NCBI GenBank assembly: GCA_964590005.1
Contig: CAZPVJ010000161.1
Location: 5,236-69,235 of the forward strand
From: CALJFL01 sp964590005
GTDB lineage: Bacteria; Pseudomonadota; Gammaproteobacteria; Pseudomonadales; Halieaceae
Length of the DNA stretch: 64,000 nt
Direction: 5' to 3'
Part shown: piece by piece, positions 7,549 to 16,049 of the stretch
Layout of the letters: each line of letters begins with the position of its first letter
Position numbering within the stretch: the first letter of the stretch is position 1
Program-made: the position numbers and the translations under genes
The notes under the pieces: generated by a model
What the model saw: the letters and a program-made list of their open reading frames with translations, nothing else
What the model was told of the DNA's origin: nothing
The model's database searches: none

Positions 7549-9495
7549 GTGACCCTTACTGAGAACGTACATTTTTGGCTTAACCCAAAACGGTGTATCG
7601 CGTTGACCGTATTGACCCTGGGATGTTTCCTGGCGACCGGCGTTGCCGGAGACGAGCCGGAGGCCCCCGAGGCAATGTCTTCGACAGATGAAATGCGGGC
7701 CGTTTCAGGCGAGCTGGGTGATCGTGCCAGCCTTCCCGGCGCCACTTTGTTCAACACGCATTGCGCAAGTTGCCATAACGGGCAAGTGTACAAAGCGCCT
7801 CACACCACCTGGCTTGAGATGATGCCGGCTCGCAGTATCTATCGCGCCATGGACGGCGGAATCATGAGCGCACAGGCATCCATGTTGTCGCAGGAGCAGC
7901 GTATTCATGTGGTTGAATACCTGTTGCAGGAGCGTTTTACGGCGGCCAGCCTGACTCCCAGTTATGACATGTGCGAGGGGGAGGCTGCGAGGTTTTCGGC
8001 GTTTGACGAGCGCGAGTTGACCGGCTGGGGTCGGGACACCTCGCGCTTTGTCCCCAATGAAATCGCCCAGTTACCTGTCAGGGATATTCCCCGCCTTAAA
8101 ATGAAGTGGAGCTTTGGCTTTCCAGGCGCCATGCGCGCACGATCTCAGCCCACTGTGGCGATGGGCGCTATCTTTGTCGGCAGCCAGGATGGCACCGTAT
8201 ACGCGCTGGACCTGGAGACGGGTTGCGTTCGTTGGGCGTTTGAGGCCAATGCGGAAGTGCGTACGGGCATAGTGCTGGGTCAGAACAGCGATGGGCCGGC
8301 GACGGCTTACTTTGGCGACATTATTGCAAATGTCTACGCAGTTGACGCAACGACGGGCAAGCTCCTGTGGCAGGTGACTGCAGATGATCATCACAGCGCT
8401 ACCCTGACCGGCACCCCCGCTTATCATGACGGTGCGCTCTTCGTACCGGTGTCTTCTTTGGAGGTAATAGCGGCAGCCAACCCTGAGTACGAATGCTGCA
8501 GCTTTCGTGGCAAGGTTCTGGCGCTCGACGGCGCGGACGGTAGTACTCGTTGGCAAAGTTATTCGATTCCCAAGGAACCGACAGTAACCGGCAAGACCTC
8601 TATCGGGACCGCGATATTGTCACCGTCTGGCGGCCCGGTATGGACCAGCCCCACGATTGATGCGGCCAATAACATCCTGTATTTCGGAACGGGTGAAAAT
8701 TATTCATCGCCGGCCGATGACAACAGCGATGCGATCGTGGCGGTACGGCTGGATACGGGGGAGCGGATATGGCGTAGACAGGTGTTCCCCGGAGATGCCT
8801 GGAATGTTGCCTGCATGATGGCTGATAACCCGAATTGCCCGCCTGAAGACGGACCAGATTATGACCAGGGGTCCAGCCCCCTGCTTGTTCCGTTACCAGA
8901 AGGTAAATCCCTACTGGTTGCGGGACACAAGGATGGCTCAGTGCTGGGTTACGATCCAGAGGGCAAAGCCGAGCCTTTGTGGTCGACTCGGGTTGGCCGT
9001 GGCAGTATCCAGGGCGGTATCCATTTCGGGATGGCCGCCGAGGGCAGCCGCGTTTATGCGCCGGTCAATGACATGAACAACACCCGCAATGGCGATTACC
9101 TGGATCCCGACCTGGCCCGCCCGGGTGTTCACGCCATCGATGCGGCGACTGGCAAGGTCCTATGGAGTCACATTCAGGAAAACGTCTGTGGCGAGGGTCG
9201 TCCCTTTTGTGACCCGGGCATTTCTGCGCCAGTGACGGCGATTCCCGGCGCGGTCATCGCCGGTCATATGGACGGGTATATCCGGGCTTATGACGGCCAG
9301 ACCGGCAAAGTACTGTTGGAATACGACACTACCCAGAAAGTGGAAACGGTGAATGGCGTGGATGCCGTTGGCGGCAGCATGAGCGGAGCGGGGCCGACTG
9401 TGGCGAAAGGCCATGTGATCAGCAACTCCGGCTATGGCCTGTACTCCCACGAACCCGGCAACATGTTGGTAGTCCTGTCTGTCGACGGTAAGTGA
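7549..9495 (+). CDS. Periplasmic cytochrome c-PQQ dehydrogenase fusion (PVA-dehydrogenase type), copy 1
   Basis: A 648-residue exported quinohemoprotein. Residues about 14-33 are a signal sequence; the N-terminal cytochrome c domain has heme motif CASCH at 72-76; the rest is an eight-bladed PQQ beta-propeller with repeated AxDxxTGxxxW blades (for example ALDLETGCVRWAF and VDATTGKLLWQV). The order heme-then-propeller is that of polyvinyl-alcohol dehydrogenase rather than of methanol dehydrogenases. It would oxidise an alcohol in the periplasm and pass electrons through its own heme. The start is GTG with GGGAGA upstream. No PQQ synthesis genes are in the window. A paralogue lies at 60715. The actual alcohol is unknown. 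Confidence 0.9.
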   Translation: MTLTENVHFWLNPKRCIALTVLTLGCFLATGVAGDEPEAPEAMSSTDEMRAVSGELGDRASLPGATLFNTHCASCHNGQVYKAPHTTWLEMMPARSIYRAMDGGIMSAQASMLSQEQRIHVVEYLLQERFTAASLTPSYDMCEGEAARFSAFDERELTGWGRDTSRFVPNEIAQLPVRDIPRLKMKWSFGFPGAMRARSQPTVAMGAIFVGSQDGTVYALDLETGCVRWAFEANAEVRTGIVLGQNSDGPATAYFGDIIANVYAVDATTGKLLWQVTADDHHSATLTGTPAYHDGALFVPVSSLEVIAAANPEYECCSFRGKVLALDGADGSTRWQSYSIPKEPTVTGKTSIGTAILSPSGGPVWTSPTIDAANNILYFGTGENYSSPADDNSDAIVAVRLDTGERIWRRQVFPGDAWNVACMMADNPNCPPEDGPDYDQGSSPLLVPLPEGKSLLVAGHKDGSVLGYDPEGKAEPLWSTRVGRGSIQGGIHFGMAAEGSRVYAPVNDMNNTRNGDYLDPDLARPGVHAIDAATGKVLWSHIQENVCGEGRPFCDPGISAPVTAIPGAVIAGHMDGYIRAYDGQTGKVLLEYDTTQKVETVNGVDAVGGSMSGAGPTVAKGHVISNSGYGLYSHEPGNMLVVLSVDGK

Positions 9496-9505
9496 GTGTG
9501 ACTCG

Positions 9506-9796
9506 CTAGGAAAACTCGTAGTCCAGCGCCTGAATATCGCACAGGGTCCGGATCTGTGCGCCCACGCGCTGGTGGTCCGGATGGCTGATATAGGCGTCCA
9601 GTGCTTCGCGGCTTTCCAGGGTGATGATTGCGCCGTGAGTGCAGCCCTGGGCCCGGTCGGTAAAGTTCTCCCCGGTATTAATCGCCAGTACACCGGGAAT
9701 GCGCGCCAGTGATTCGATAGCCGCCAGTACCTCACCCATGGCGCCCCGCGTTTGCGGATCCTTGAGTGTCATCCAGACGATGTGTTGTACCGGCAT
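9506..9796 (-). CDS. Dabb (stress-responsive alpha/beta barrel) family protein
   Basis: A 96-residue ferredoxin-like-fold protein of the Dabb family. It begins VQHIVWMTLKD, the usual first strand, and has HGAIITLESREALDAYISHPDHQRV, the hallmark strand-helix with the H-P-x-H segment. Such proteins are dimeric and some act as small cyclases or accessory enzymes in catabolic and natural-product operons. It is convergent with the quinoprotein (10 nt gap) and directly upstream, on the same strand, of the molybdenum hydroxylase large subunit end; order of transcription is IorA-like, IorB-like, then this gene. The role is unknown. Confidence 0.85.
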   Translation of the reverse strand: MPVQHIVWMTLKDPQTRGAMGEVLAAIESLARIPGVLAINTGENFTDRAQGCTHGAIITLESREALDAYISHPDHQRVGAQIRTLCDIQALDYEFS

Positions 9797-9811
9797 GGCG
9801 ATCGCTCCCGT

Positions 9812-12019
9812 TTAGACCATCTTGAAGCCGTGTTTGGCTAGCGGAAACGAGCGTACCCGTTTGCCGGTTGCCGCAAACAACGCATTGGCAACGGCCGGTG
9901 CGATGGGGGTGGTGGACTGCTCGCCGACTCCCGTAGGTGGCTCGTCGCTGGCCATGATGTGCACCTCAATCTTCGGCATCTGGTCGATCCGCATCACGGT
10001 ATAGTCGTGGAAATTACTCTGCACGATACGACCCGCTTCCAGATCGATATTGCCGTCGTGGACAGCTGACAGGCCCAGCGATATGCCGCCCTGAATCTGG
10101 GCCTCTATACCCAGTGGATTGACCGCAAACCCGCAATCAACCACGCAGACAACCCGGTCGACAGAGAACTCGCCGTTGTCACCCACAGTCACTTCCGCCA
10201 CCTGCGCTATGGGCGATACGGAGTAAACGCGCGCGGCAATCCCCCGGGCGCGTCCCTTTGGCAGTGGTGTGTCCCAGCCACTCTTTTCCTTCAGCGTTTT
10301 AAGCAGCGCGTGCATCCTGGGGTTGCCCTGGGTGAGCTGGAGACGCAAATCCAGGGGATCCTGGTTGCCGGCATGAGCCATTTCATCGAGGAAGCACTCG
10401 TAGGCGATCCCCGTATGCGTGTGCGCCACCGCTCGCCATTCATGGGGTAATACACCAACTTTGGGCGGGTTGTGGCTCTCCACGCGATGATTGGGAATCG
10501 TGTAAGACGTTCCGTAGGGGAAAACACCAAACGGTTCCTGCAGACAGCCATCCAGACTGTAGATGTCCATTCCATCGACCATGTAGGCGGGGTCGTGCTT
10601 GGTGTTTTGCATGATCGACTGACCGACGACGGTTTGATGCCAGGCCAGGGGCATACCCGCCTCATCGAGTGCACCCCGGAGTTTGTGTACGAACAATGGC
10701 CGGTACAGGCCGCCGCGAATGTCTTCCTCTCGCGACCAGATGATTTGCACGGGGACATCTTCGCCGCGCGCAGCCTCTACAGCTTCGATGGTGTAATCCG
10801 CGTTTTTGCTCGCCCTGCGTCCGAAGGTGCCGCCCATCAAGGTTCGGTTGATTACCACCGCTTCTTCCGGCAATTCCAGTAACCTGGCGACCAGCGTGCG
10901 ATCATTACTCTGGTACTGGGTACCCACCCAGACCTCGCAGCTATCGGGTTTTACCTGTGCCGTCGCATTCATCGGTTCCATCGTGGCGTGCGCCAGGTAG
11001 GGCATCTCGTACACGGCTTCCAGCGTTCGGTCTGACTTGGCAATCACCGAGATGCTATCGCCGATATCCTCGGCCAGCATGCCAGGCTTGTCGGCCATCT
11101 CCCGATACTCCCGGTAGAAGCCCTCGGATGAAAGTTTGGCATTGGGTCCTTCGTCCCACTGTATCTTGAGTGCGTCGCGCCCCTTTTTAGCAGTCCAGTA
11201 ATCTTTCGCGAGGACGACGACACCATTGGAGATTTGCTTGGCCTTGATTACGCCTGCAATCTTCAGTGCTTCACTGTCGTCGAAGGAAGCCACCTTGCCG
11301 CCGAACACCGGACAGCGTGCCATCGAGCCATACAGCATGCCCGGTAGCTTCACGTCTATCCCGAAAACGGCGCTACCATCGACTTTAGAGGGCCCTTCAT
11401 GCCTGCGCATGCCTTTACCCAGTATGGAAAAATCCTGCGGGTTCTTGAGAGTGACATTCTCGGGTGGCGTGATGCCTTCCCGGGTAATTGTGGCCAGCAA
11501 CTCCCCGTAACTCGCGCGTCGACTACCTGTTGAATCGATTACGTAGCCGTCTTTGGTGCTCAGGCTATTTGCCGCTACCTGCCAATTTTTGGCTGCGGCC
11601 TCGACCAGCATTGCACGGGCTTGCGCGCCCGCGGTGCGCAGTGGCAGCCACGAGCTGCCGGTGGATACGCTGCCCGCGGTGAGGTACTCACCAAAGATCG
11701 GGCTGAAATACTCGGGAGAGGTTGGTGCCGGTTCGAGTTTGATCGACGCCCAGGCGGCATCCAGCTCCTCAGCCACCATCATCGGCAGGCTGGTGTAGGC
11801 GCCATTGCCGAATTCAGAGTGATTGATCAGCAGGGTCACAGTGTTGTCAGGGTCGATTCGGATGAAGGTATTCACCTGCAGCGTCTCACTGGCCGCCGTC
11901 GCGGCGGTGGCCGACCGTGCCGGCAAGTAGAGCCCAAACATGAGGCTACCTGCGGAGAGTGTCGTCGCTTTCACAAAACTCCGGCGGGAGACGCCGCCTT
12001 TCAATTCTGTGGAACTCAT
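9812..12019 (-). CDS. Molybdopterin-binding aldehyde/isoquinoline oxidoreductase large subunit, Tat-exported (IorB type)
   Basis: A 735-residue molybdenum hydroxylase catalytic subunit of the isoquinoline 1-oxidoreductase beta type (xanthine dehydrogenase family). The N-terminus carries a twin-arginine signal (SRRSFVKAT followed by a hydrophobic segment ending ARSATA), so the folded cofactor-loaded enzyme is exported. Family segments include GTFGRRASKNAD and the C-terminal GVGEQSTTPIAPAVANALF, which matches the cofactor-binding end of this class. It overlaps its iron-sulfur partner by 4 nt (ATGA), so the two are translationally coupled. Reaction: hydroxylation of an N-heterocycle or oxidation of an aldehyde with water as the oxygen source; the substrate is unknown. 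Confidence 0.92.
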   Translation of the reverse strand: MSSTELKGGVSRRSFVKATTLSAGSLMFGLYLPARSATAATAASETLQVNTFIRIDPDNTVTLLINHSEFGNGAYTSLPMMVAEELDAAWASIKLEPAPTSPEYFSPIFGEYLTAGSVSTGSSWLPLRTAGAQARAMLVEAAAKNWQVAANSLSTKDGYVIDSTGSRRASYGELLATITREGITPPENVTLKNPQDFSILGKGMRRHEGPSKVDGSAVFGIDVKLPGMLYGSMARCPVFGGKVASFDDSEALKIAGVIKAKQISNGVVVLAKDYWTAKKGRDALKIQWDEGPNAKLSSEGFYREYREMADKPGMLAEDIGDSISVIAKSDRTLEAVYEMPYLAHATMEPMNATAQVKPDSCEVWVGTQYQSNDRTLVARLLELPEEAVVINRTLMGGTFGRRASKNADYTIEAVEAARGEDVPVQIIWSREEDIRGGLYRPLFVHKLRGALDEAGMPLAWHQTVVGQSIMQNTKHDPAYMVDGMDIYSLDGCLQEPFGVFPYGTSYTIPNHRVESHNPPKVGVLPHEWRAVAHTHTGIAYECFLDEMAHAGNQDPLDLRLQLTQGNPRMHALLKTLKEKSGWDTPLPKGRARGIAARVYSVSPIAQVAEVTVGDNGEFSVDRVVCVVDCGFAVNPLGIEAQIQGGISLGLSAVHDGNIDLEAGRIVQSNFHDYTVMRIDQMPKIEVHIMASDEPPTGVGEQSTTPIAPAVANALFAATGKRVRSFPLAKHGFKMV

Positions 12020-12489
12020 GCCTTAGCCTCCTTCTGCAGGGAGCCAGCGGCTGCGTGAATCGCTTCGCGAATGCGCTGGTAGGTGCCGCACCGACAAATG
12101 TGACCCGCCATGGCCGCGTCGATTTCCTTGTCACTGGGATTGGTGTTCTCGCTGAGCAGGGCCGTAGCCGCCATGATTTGCCCTGACTGACAATACCCGC
12201 ACTGGGCGACATCGTGCTCAAGCCAGGCGGCTTGGACAGCATTCAGTTTGCCATCCTGGGCGAGGCTTTCCACGGTTTCGATAGAGCGGCCCTGGAGGCT
12301 GCTGGCCGGTACTGAACAGGCGCGGGTAGGCTGTCCGTCAACGTGCACTGTGCAGGCGCCACACATCGCAATTCCGCAGCCAAACTTGGTTCCAGTCAAT
12401 TGCAGATGGTCTCGCAAAACCCATAACAGGGGGGTATCCGGGGAGGCATCGACGGTCTGCTCCTGACCATTCACCTTGAGTTTTATCAT
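12016..12489 (-). CDS. 2Fe-2S small subunit of molybdenum hydroxylase (IorA type)
   Basis: A 157-residue partner of the large subunit downstream. It binds two 2Fe-2S clusters: plant-type cysteines C38, C43, C46 and C58, then C97, C100, C132 and C134 in the helical C-terminal domain (CGYC and CRC motifs). The start at 12489 (MIKLKVNG) is chosen for family length and a GGAG 9 nt upstream; the frame extends to 12579 without resemblance. It has no export signal of its own and is presumably carried out by the Tat signal of the large subunit. No FAD subunit is present, as expected for the two-subunit IorAB type, which uses cytochromes as acceptors. Confidence 0.92.
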   Translation of the reverse strand: MIKLKVNGQEQTVDASPDTPLLWVLRDHLQLTGTKFGCGIAMCGACTVHVDGQPTRACSVPASSLQGRSIETVESLAQDGKLNAVQAAWLEHDVAQCGYCQSGQIMAATALLSENTNPSDKEIDAAMAGHICRCGTYQRIREAIHAAAGSLQKEAKA

Positions 12490-12615
12490 CAGTACGACTC
12501 CAGCATGGATTGCGGGTTTAGCGGCTAAATGGTCTCCCAAGCGCGGGTGACGCTGTCCATTATAGTGCCCGCCGGTCAAACCTGCAGGCCCCGCCGTTTG
12601 GGGGATTCAGCGAAG

Positions 12616-12644
12616 TGTATACATTTTCTCGAAAAAAGTATGCA
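12616..12644. promoter_or_regulatory. Candidate GntR operator
   Basis: The perfect 8-base palindrome TGTATACA (12616-12623) is followed by a near copy of its core, GTATGC (12638-12643). GTATAC cores are known in operators of FadR-type GntR regulators. It sits in the divergent region between the molybdenum hydroxylase operon and a GntR gene, 54 bp before that gene, so autoregulation is plausible. Confidence 0.45.
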
Positions 12645-12676
12645 ATAACGCCCAAAATGTAGTTCAATGCAGCGCA

Positions 12677-13468
12677 GTGTCAGCATTACGCAATTGGAAT
12701 CTAATTTTGGCGACCCGCAGTAACAACCTGACCACGGCTGAGGCAAATCTCCGCAAATCCGTGCCAACCCAGGCAGAAACCGTACGCCTGGGTCTGGAGC
12801 GAGATATCTTCAGTGGCAAGCTGGTACCCGGCATGGCATTGGAGGAGGCTCGAATAGCCAGTGACTACGCTGTTTCAAGGACGCCGGTGCGGGAGGCCAT
12901 TGCCAATCTCGTCCAGTGCGGCCTGGTGGAGAAGGTAGCGCACAAGCGAGCGGTGGTCAGTGCCATGGATGCCGCCAAACTCCTGGAGTTATTCGAAGCC
13001 CTCGCCGAGCTGGAGGGACTGGCGGCTCGTCTGGCGTGCACCAGGATGTCGGCAGCCGACAAGGCTGAACTGGGTGCCGTTCACCACGAAGCGGCTGCTC
13101 TGTTGGCGGCAGACGGCGACGACAATTCCTATGCATCGCTGGGCGAGCGATTTCACCAACTCGTTCTCGAGGGTTGTCGCAACCGGGTGTTGATAGAAAC
13201 GACCGAGGCGCTGGCCAATCGGGTCTACCCCTATCGGCGCTACCAGGTGCTGGCTCCGGGCCGCCTGCAGCGTAACCAGGATGACCATGACCTGATCGTG
13301 GACGCGCTGATGGCGAGTGACGAGGACCGGGTGTTTGACGTGATGCGTCAGCATACGATGGAGCAGGGGGATGCGCTGGTTCGCTTTATCGCCCTGCACA
13401 AAGTGTCGTACACGGAACTGCAGTCTCGTTCGGTGGATGCGGCAGAACTGCCTGAGGAGAGTGTTTGA
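12677..13468 (+). CDS. GntR family regulator, FadR/FCD subfamily
   Basis: A regulator of about 263 residues. The winged helix lies at roughly residues 30-95 (VRLGLERDIFSGKLVPG, then ARIASDYAVSRTPVREAIANLVQCGLVEK, the GntR signature). The FCD ligand domain follows, with metal-binding histidines plausible in ERFHQLVLEG and QHTMEQGD. The start is uncertain: GTG at 12677 is given, but TTG at 12707 after GGAAT is also possible; neither has a strong ribosome-binding site. Its stop overlaps the ATG of the following amidohydrolase (TGATG), so it leads the large catabolic cluster and probably controls it in answer to a pathway acid. A TGTATACA palindrome lies just upstream. Confidence 0.9.
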   Translation: MSALRNWNLILATRSNNLTTAEANLRKSVPTQAETVRLGLERDIFSGKLVPGMALEEARIASDYAVSRTPVREAIANLVQCGLVEKVAHKRAVVSAMDAAKLLELFEALAELEGLAARLACTRMSAADKAELGAVHHEAAALLAADGDDNSYASLGERFHQLVLEGCRNRVLIETTEALANRVYPYRRYQVLAPGRLQRNQDDHDLIVDALMASDEDRVFDVMRQHTMEQGDALVRFIALHKVSYTELQSRSVDAAELPEESV

Positions 13469-14832
13469 TGCCTGAAACCGCCTTGTTATTGGCCAATGCG
13501 ACCGTCATCGATGGAACGGGTGCCGAGCCGCGCGCTGAGGATATATTGTTGGAAGGACAGCGTATCGTCGCTGTCGGCGAGGAAGCCCGCGCTGCCGCCA
13601 GCTCCCCGGATCGCCCTGGCCCGGTCACCGAACTTGATTTGACTGGCTGCACGGTACTGCCCGGGCTTATCGATAGCCACTGCCATATCAGTTTCGACGA
13701 ACCCTCCAGTAACGATGAACTTTTTTTTCATCGACGGTATGGCTTGGCTGCCCTGGTGGCCTCGGTGAATGCCCAAAAGGTTTTGCGCGCCGGATTTACC
13801 AGCTTTTTTGATGCCGACTGTATCTTTGATGTCGGCGTTGATTTGAGGGATGCCATCGAGGGTGGTGTCGTGACGGGACCTCGCATGACCACCGGCGGGA
13901 ATGTGCTGATCAACTGTGTCGGCGGCACCGCGAGCCGCTTGCTGCCTGACTCGGGTCGGCGAGGCTACGCCAAGATCGTGCACACTGGCGACGAGATAGT
14001 TACCGAGATCCACAAGCAGATTAAGTCGGGAGTAGACTGGATCAAGGTACACGTCAGCGGTCTTCCCATCAGGCCAGGTAAAACCGAGGGTGAGATTCAA
14101 ACCTGGTCCCTGGATGAACTGAAACTGGTTTGCGATACCGCGCATAACCTGGGTGTTCCTGTGGTCGGGCACTGCCGTAGCGCCTCTAGCACCCGCGATG
14201 CCGCGCTGGCTGGCTTCGATATGATTTTGCACGCCACCTACATGGACGAAGAGGCAGTCGCTGCCGTAATCGATGCGCGCGTGCCGCTGGTACCCACCTT
14301 CACCTTCCAGGCCAACCTGGCGGACTACGGCGACCTGGTGGGGTCCGATGCGCGCCTCAAGGAAGTTTTTCGGGCCGAGATAACCGATAGCGTGCCGACT
14401 ATCAGGCAAGCCTACGACGCGGGCGTACCCCTGCTGACCGGCAGTGAGAGCGGGTTCTCCCTGACGCCCTATGGGGATTGGCACTACCGGGAGCTGGAGG
14501 TGTTCGTCGATTATCTGGGCCTGTCACCACTCGAGGCTATCCATTGCGCCACGGAGCGTGGTGCAACGGCTTTGCGCATGGAGGGCGAGATTGGCTGCAT
14601 CAAGCCCGGCTACCTCGCTGACTTACTGGTGGTTGAGGGTAATCCGCTGGACAACATTGCACTGCTGGGTGATGCCAATGCAATCCGCCACGTCTTTAAG
14701 GATGGCTGCGATATCGATATGACCACGCCGCTGCCAGAGAGCTGGTCGCTGCCGGGCTGGCGGGTGAGTGAGTTTTCAGAACAGATCCTGAGCCGACGAC
14801 TGGTGCGTGAGATGAAAGGAGACAAGACATGA
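13468..14832 (+). CDS. Metal-dependent amidohydrolase (prolidase/imidazolonepropionase-like)
   Basis: A 454-residue cytoplasmic amidohydrolase. Metal-site residues of the superfamily can be followed: H71 and H73 in DSHCHI, Lys193 in WIKVHVSG (position of the carboxylated lysine), H235 in VVGHCRS and H255 in LHATYM. The last ligand, normally Asp in a TGTD motif, is Glu here (TGSESG, E328). The C-terminal GxIKPGYLADLLVVEGNPL segment is typical. Start at 13468: GAGGAGA stands 7 nt before this ATG, and the GntR stop overlaps it by one base. Its stop overlaps the next P450 gene by 4 nt. It likely opens a lactam, lactone or similar ring; the substrate is unknown. Confidence 0.88.
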   Translation: MPETALLLANATVIDGTGAEPRAEDILLEGQRIVAVGEEARAAASSPDRPGPVTELDLTGCTVLPGLIDSHCHISFDEPSSNDELFFHRRYGLAALVASVNAQKVLRAGFTSFFDADCIFDVGVDLRDAIEGGVVTGPRMTTGGNVLINCVGGTASRLLPDSGRRGYAKIVHTGDEIVTEIHKQIKSGVDWIKVHVSGLPIRPGKTEGEIQTWSLDELKLVCDTAHNLGVPVVGHCRSASSTRDAALAGFDMILHATYMDEEAVAAVIDARVPLVPTFTFQANLADYGDLVGSDARLKEVFRAEITDSVPTIRQAYDAGVPLLTGSESGFSLTPYGDWHYRELEVFVDYLGLSPLEAIHCATERGATALRMEGEIGCIKPGYLADLLVVEGNPLDNIALLGDANAIRHVFKDGCDIDMTTPLPESWSLPGWRVSEFSEQILSRRLVREMKGDKT

Positions 14833-16049
14833 AAATTCATCGGGTAGACAGCTTTAGGGGCGTGGAACACGCGCTTCGCCAAAATGATCTCAAGCAGTCA
14901 CTGTACGATGAGGGCGGCATACTCATGGATAAGGTACTGGTGACCTTGCATGGGGATGAACATCGCACGCGTCGTACGATCGAAAGCCAGTTGTTTCGCC
15001 GCAACTTTTTCAGGTACTACGAAAGTGATGTATTCCCGGGCTTGCTCCAGGAAACCCTCGATCAGTTTCTGGATACCGATGACCTTGATCTCAAGGAACT
15101 GGGTTATCGGATCATGGTGCATTTGTCCCTGGCATTCGCCGGAATTGATCGTGTGGATTTCACCGTTGAGGAAGCAGACGCACAGCACCGTTTGCTGATA
15201 CAGCTGGGCCAGGCGGCGACGATTGGGCAGTACAAAGGCGAGCGTCAGCAAATCCTGGACGAAATTGCTGATGCCCTGGTCGAATTTGAAACCCGTTTCT
15301 TCGCACCATCACGCGCTCGCAGAGAAGCGCTGATTGATGCGTTTCAGCGTGGCGAGATAGAGGAAACCGAACTACCCAGGGACATTCTCACGATTCTATT
15401 GCTCAACCGTGACAAGCTGGATATGCCCGATGAGCTGTTGGTCCGCGAGGTGGCTTTTTTCTACCTGGCAAGTTCCCATACCTCCGTGCATACGCTGGTG
15501 CATGCAGTGAATGAGGTGTTTGGCTGGTATGCAGCTAATACGCGGGACGCTTTCGAGCTGATCGACAAGCCGCTGTTGTTGCAACGTTTTGCCCACGAAA
15601 GTCTGCGCTTGCACCCCTCTAGCCCCGAGGCCTGGCGCAAGGCCGAAGACCGCGTTGAGCTTGCCGATGATGACACAGTGGAAGTGGGCGAAAAGGTGGT
15701 CATCGATCTGCAGACTGCCAATCGTGATGAATCGGTATTCGGTGAAGACGCGGGCAGTTTCAATCCCCTGCGCGAACGCATGCATCGCATCAGTCCTGCC
15801 GGCCTGTCGTTTGGCGGTGGTATGCATGTTTGCCTGGGAATGAACCTGGTGGCCGGTACCATCCTCAAGTCCGATGACGATTACGATCCTGACAATCATC
15901 AGTTCGGCACCATCACGTTGATTATCAAAGAGCTACTCGCCCGCGGTATGCAACCGCACCCCGAGCGCAAGCCGGAGAAGATCGCGGCGTCAGAGAGAGA
16001 TGTCTGGGCGACGTACCCGGTGGTCATGACTGGCGAAGTTGGCGCCTGA
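14829..16049 (+). CDS. Divergent cytochrome P450 (tandem copy A)
   Basis: A 406-residue P450-fold protein. The K-helix ExxR is in HESLRLHPSSP and the heme loop is LSFGGGMHVCLGM with Cys335. Two features are unusual: the C-helix region HGDEHRTRRTIE comes at residue 41, about 50 residues earlier than in an ordinary soluble P450, so the N-terminal beta domain is shortened; and about 15 residues (SDDDYDPDNHQFG region) are inserted soon after the heme Cys. The I-helix reads SSHTSVHT instead of the usual AGxxTT. Start overlaps the amidohydrolase stop (ATGA). Copy B follows at once and shares both peculiarities, so these are features of the family rather than errors. Confidence 0.88.
   Translation: MKIHRVDSFRGVEHALRQNDLKQSLYDEGGILMDKVLVTLHGDEHRTRRTIESQLFRRNFFRYYESDVFPGLLQETLDQFLDTDDLDLKELGYRIMVHLSLAFAGIDRVDFTVEEADAQHRLLIQLGQAATIGQYKGERQQILDEIADALVEFETRFFAPSRARREALIDAFQRGEIEETELPRDILTILLLNRDKLDMPDELLVREVAFFYLASSHTSVHTLVHAVNEVFGWYAANTRDAFELIDKPLLLQRFAHESLRLHPSSPEAWRKAEDRVELADDDTVEVGEKVVIDLQTANRDESVFGEDAGSFNPLRERMHRISPAGLSFGGGMHVCLGMNLVAGTILKSDDDYDPDNHQFGTITLIIKELLARGMQPHPERKPEKIAASERDVWATYPVVMTGEVGA

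Noticed and set aside
13486..14484. 332-codon open frame on the minus strand
   Set aside because: It is the exact antisense shadow of the amidohydrolase at 13468, with low-complexity Gln/His/Arg composition and no motif.
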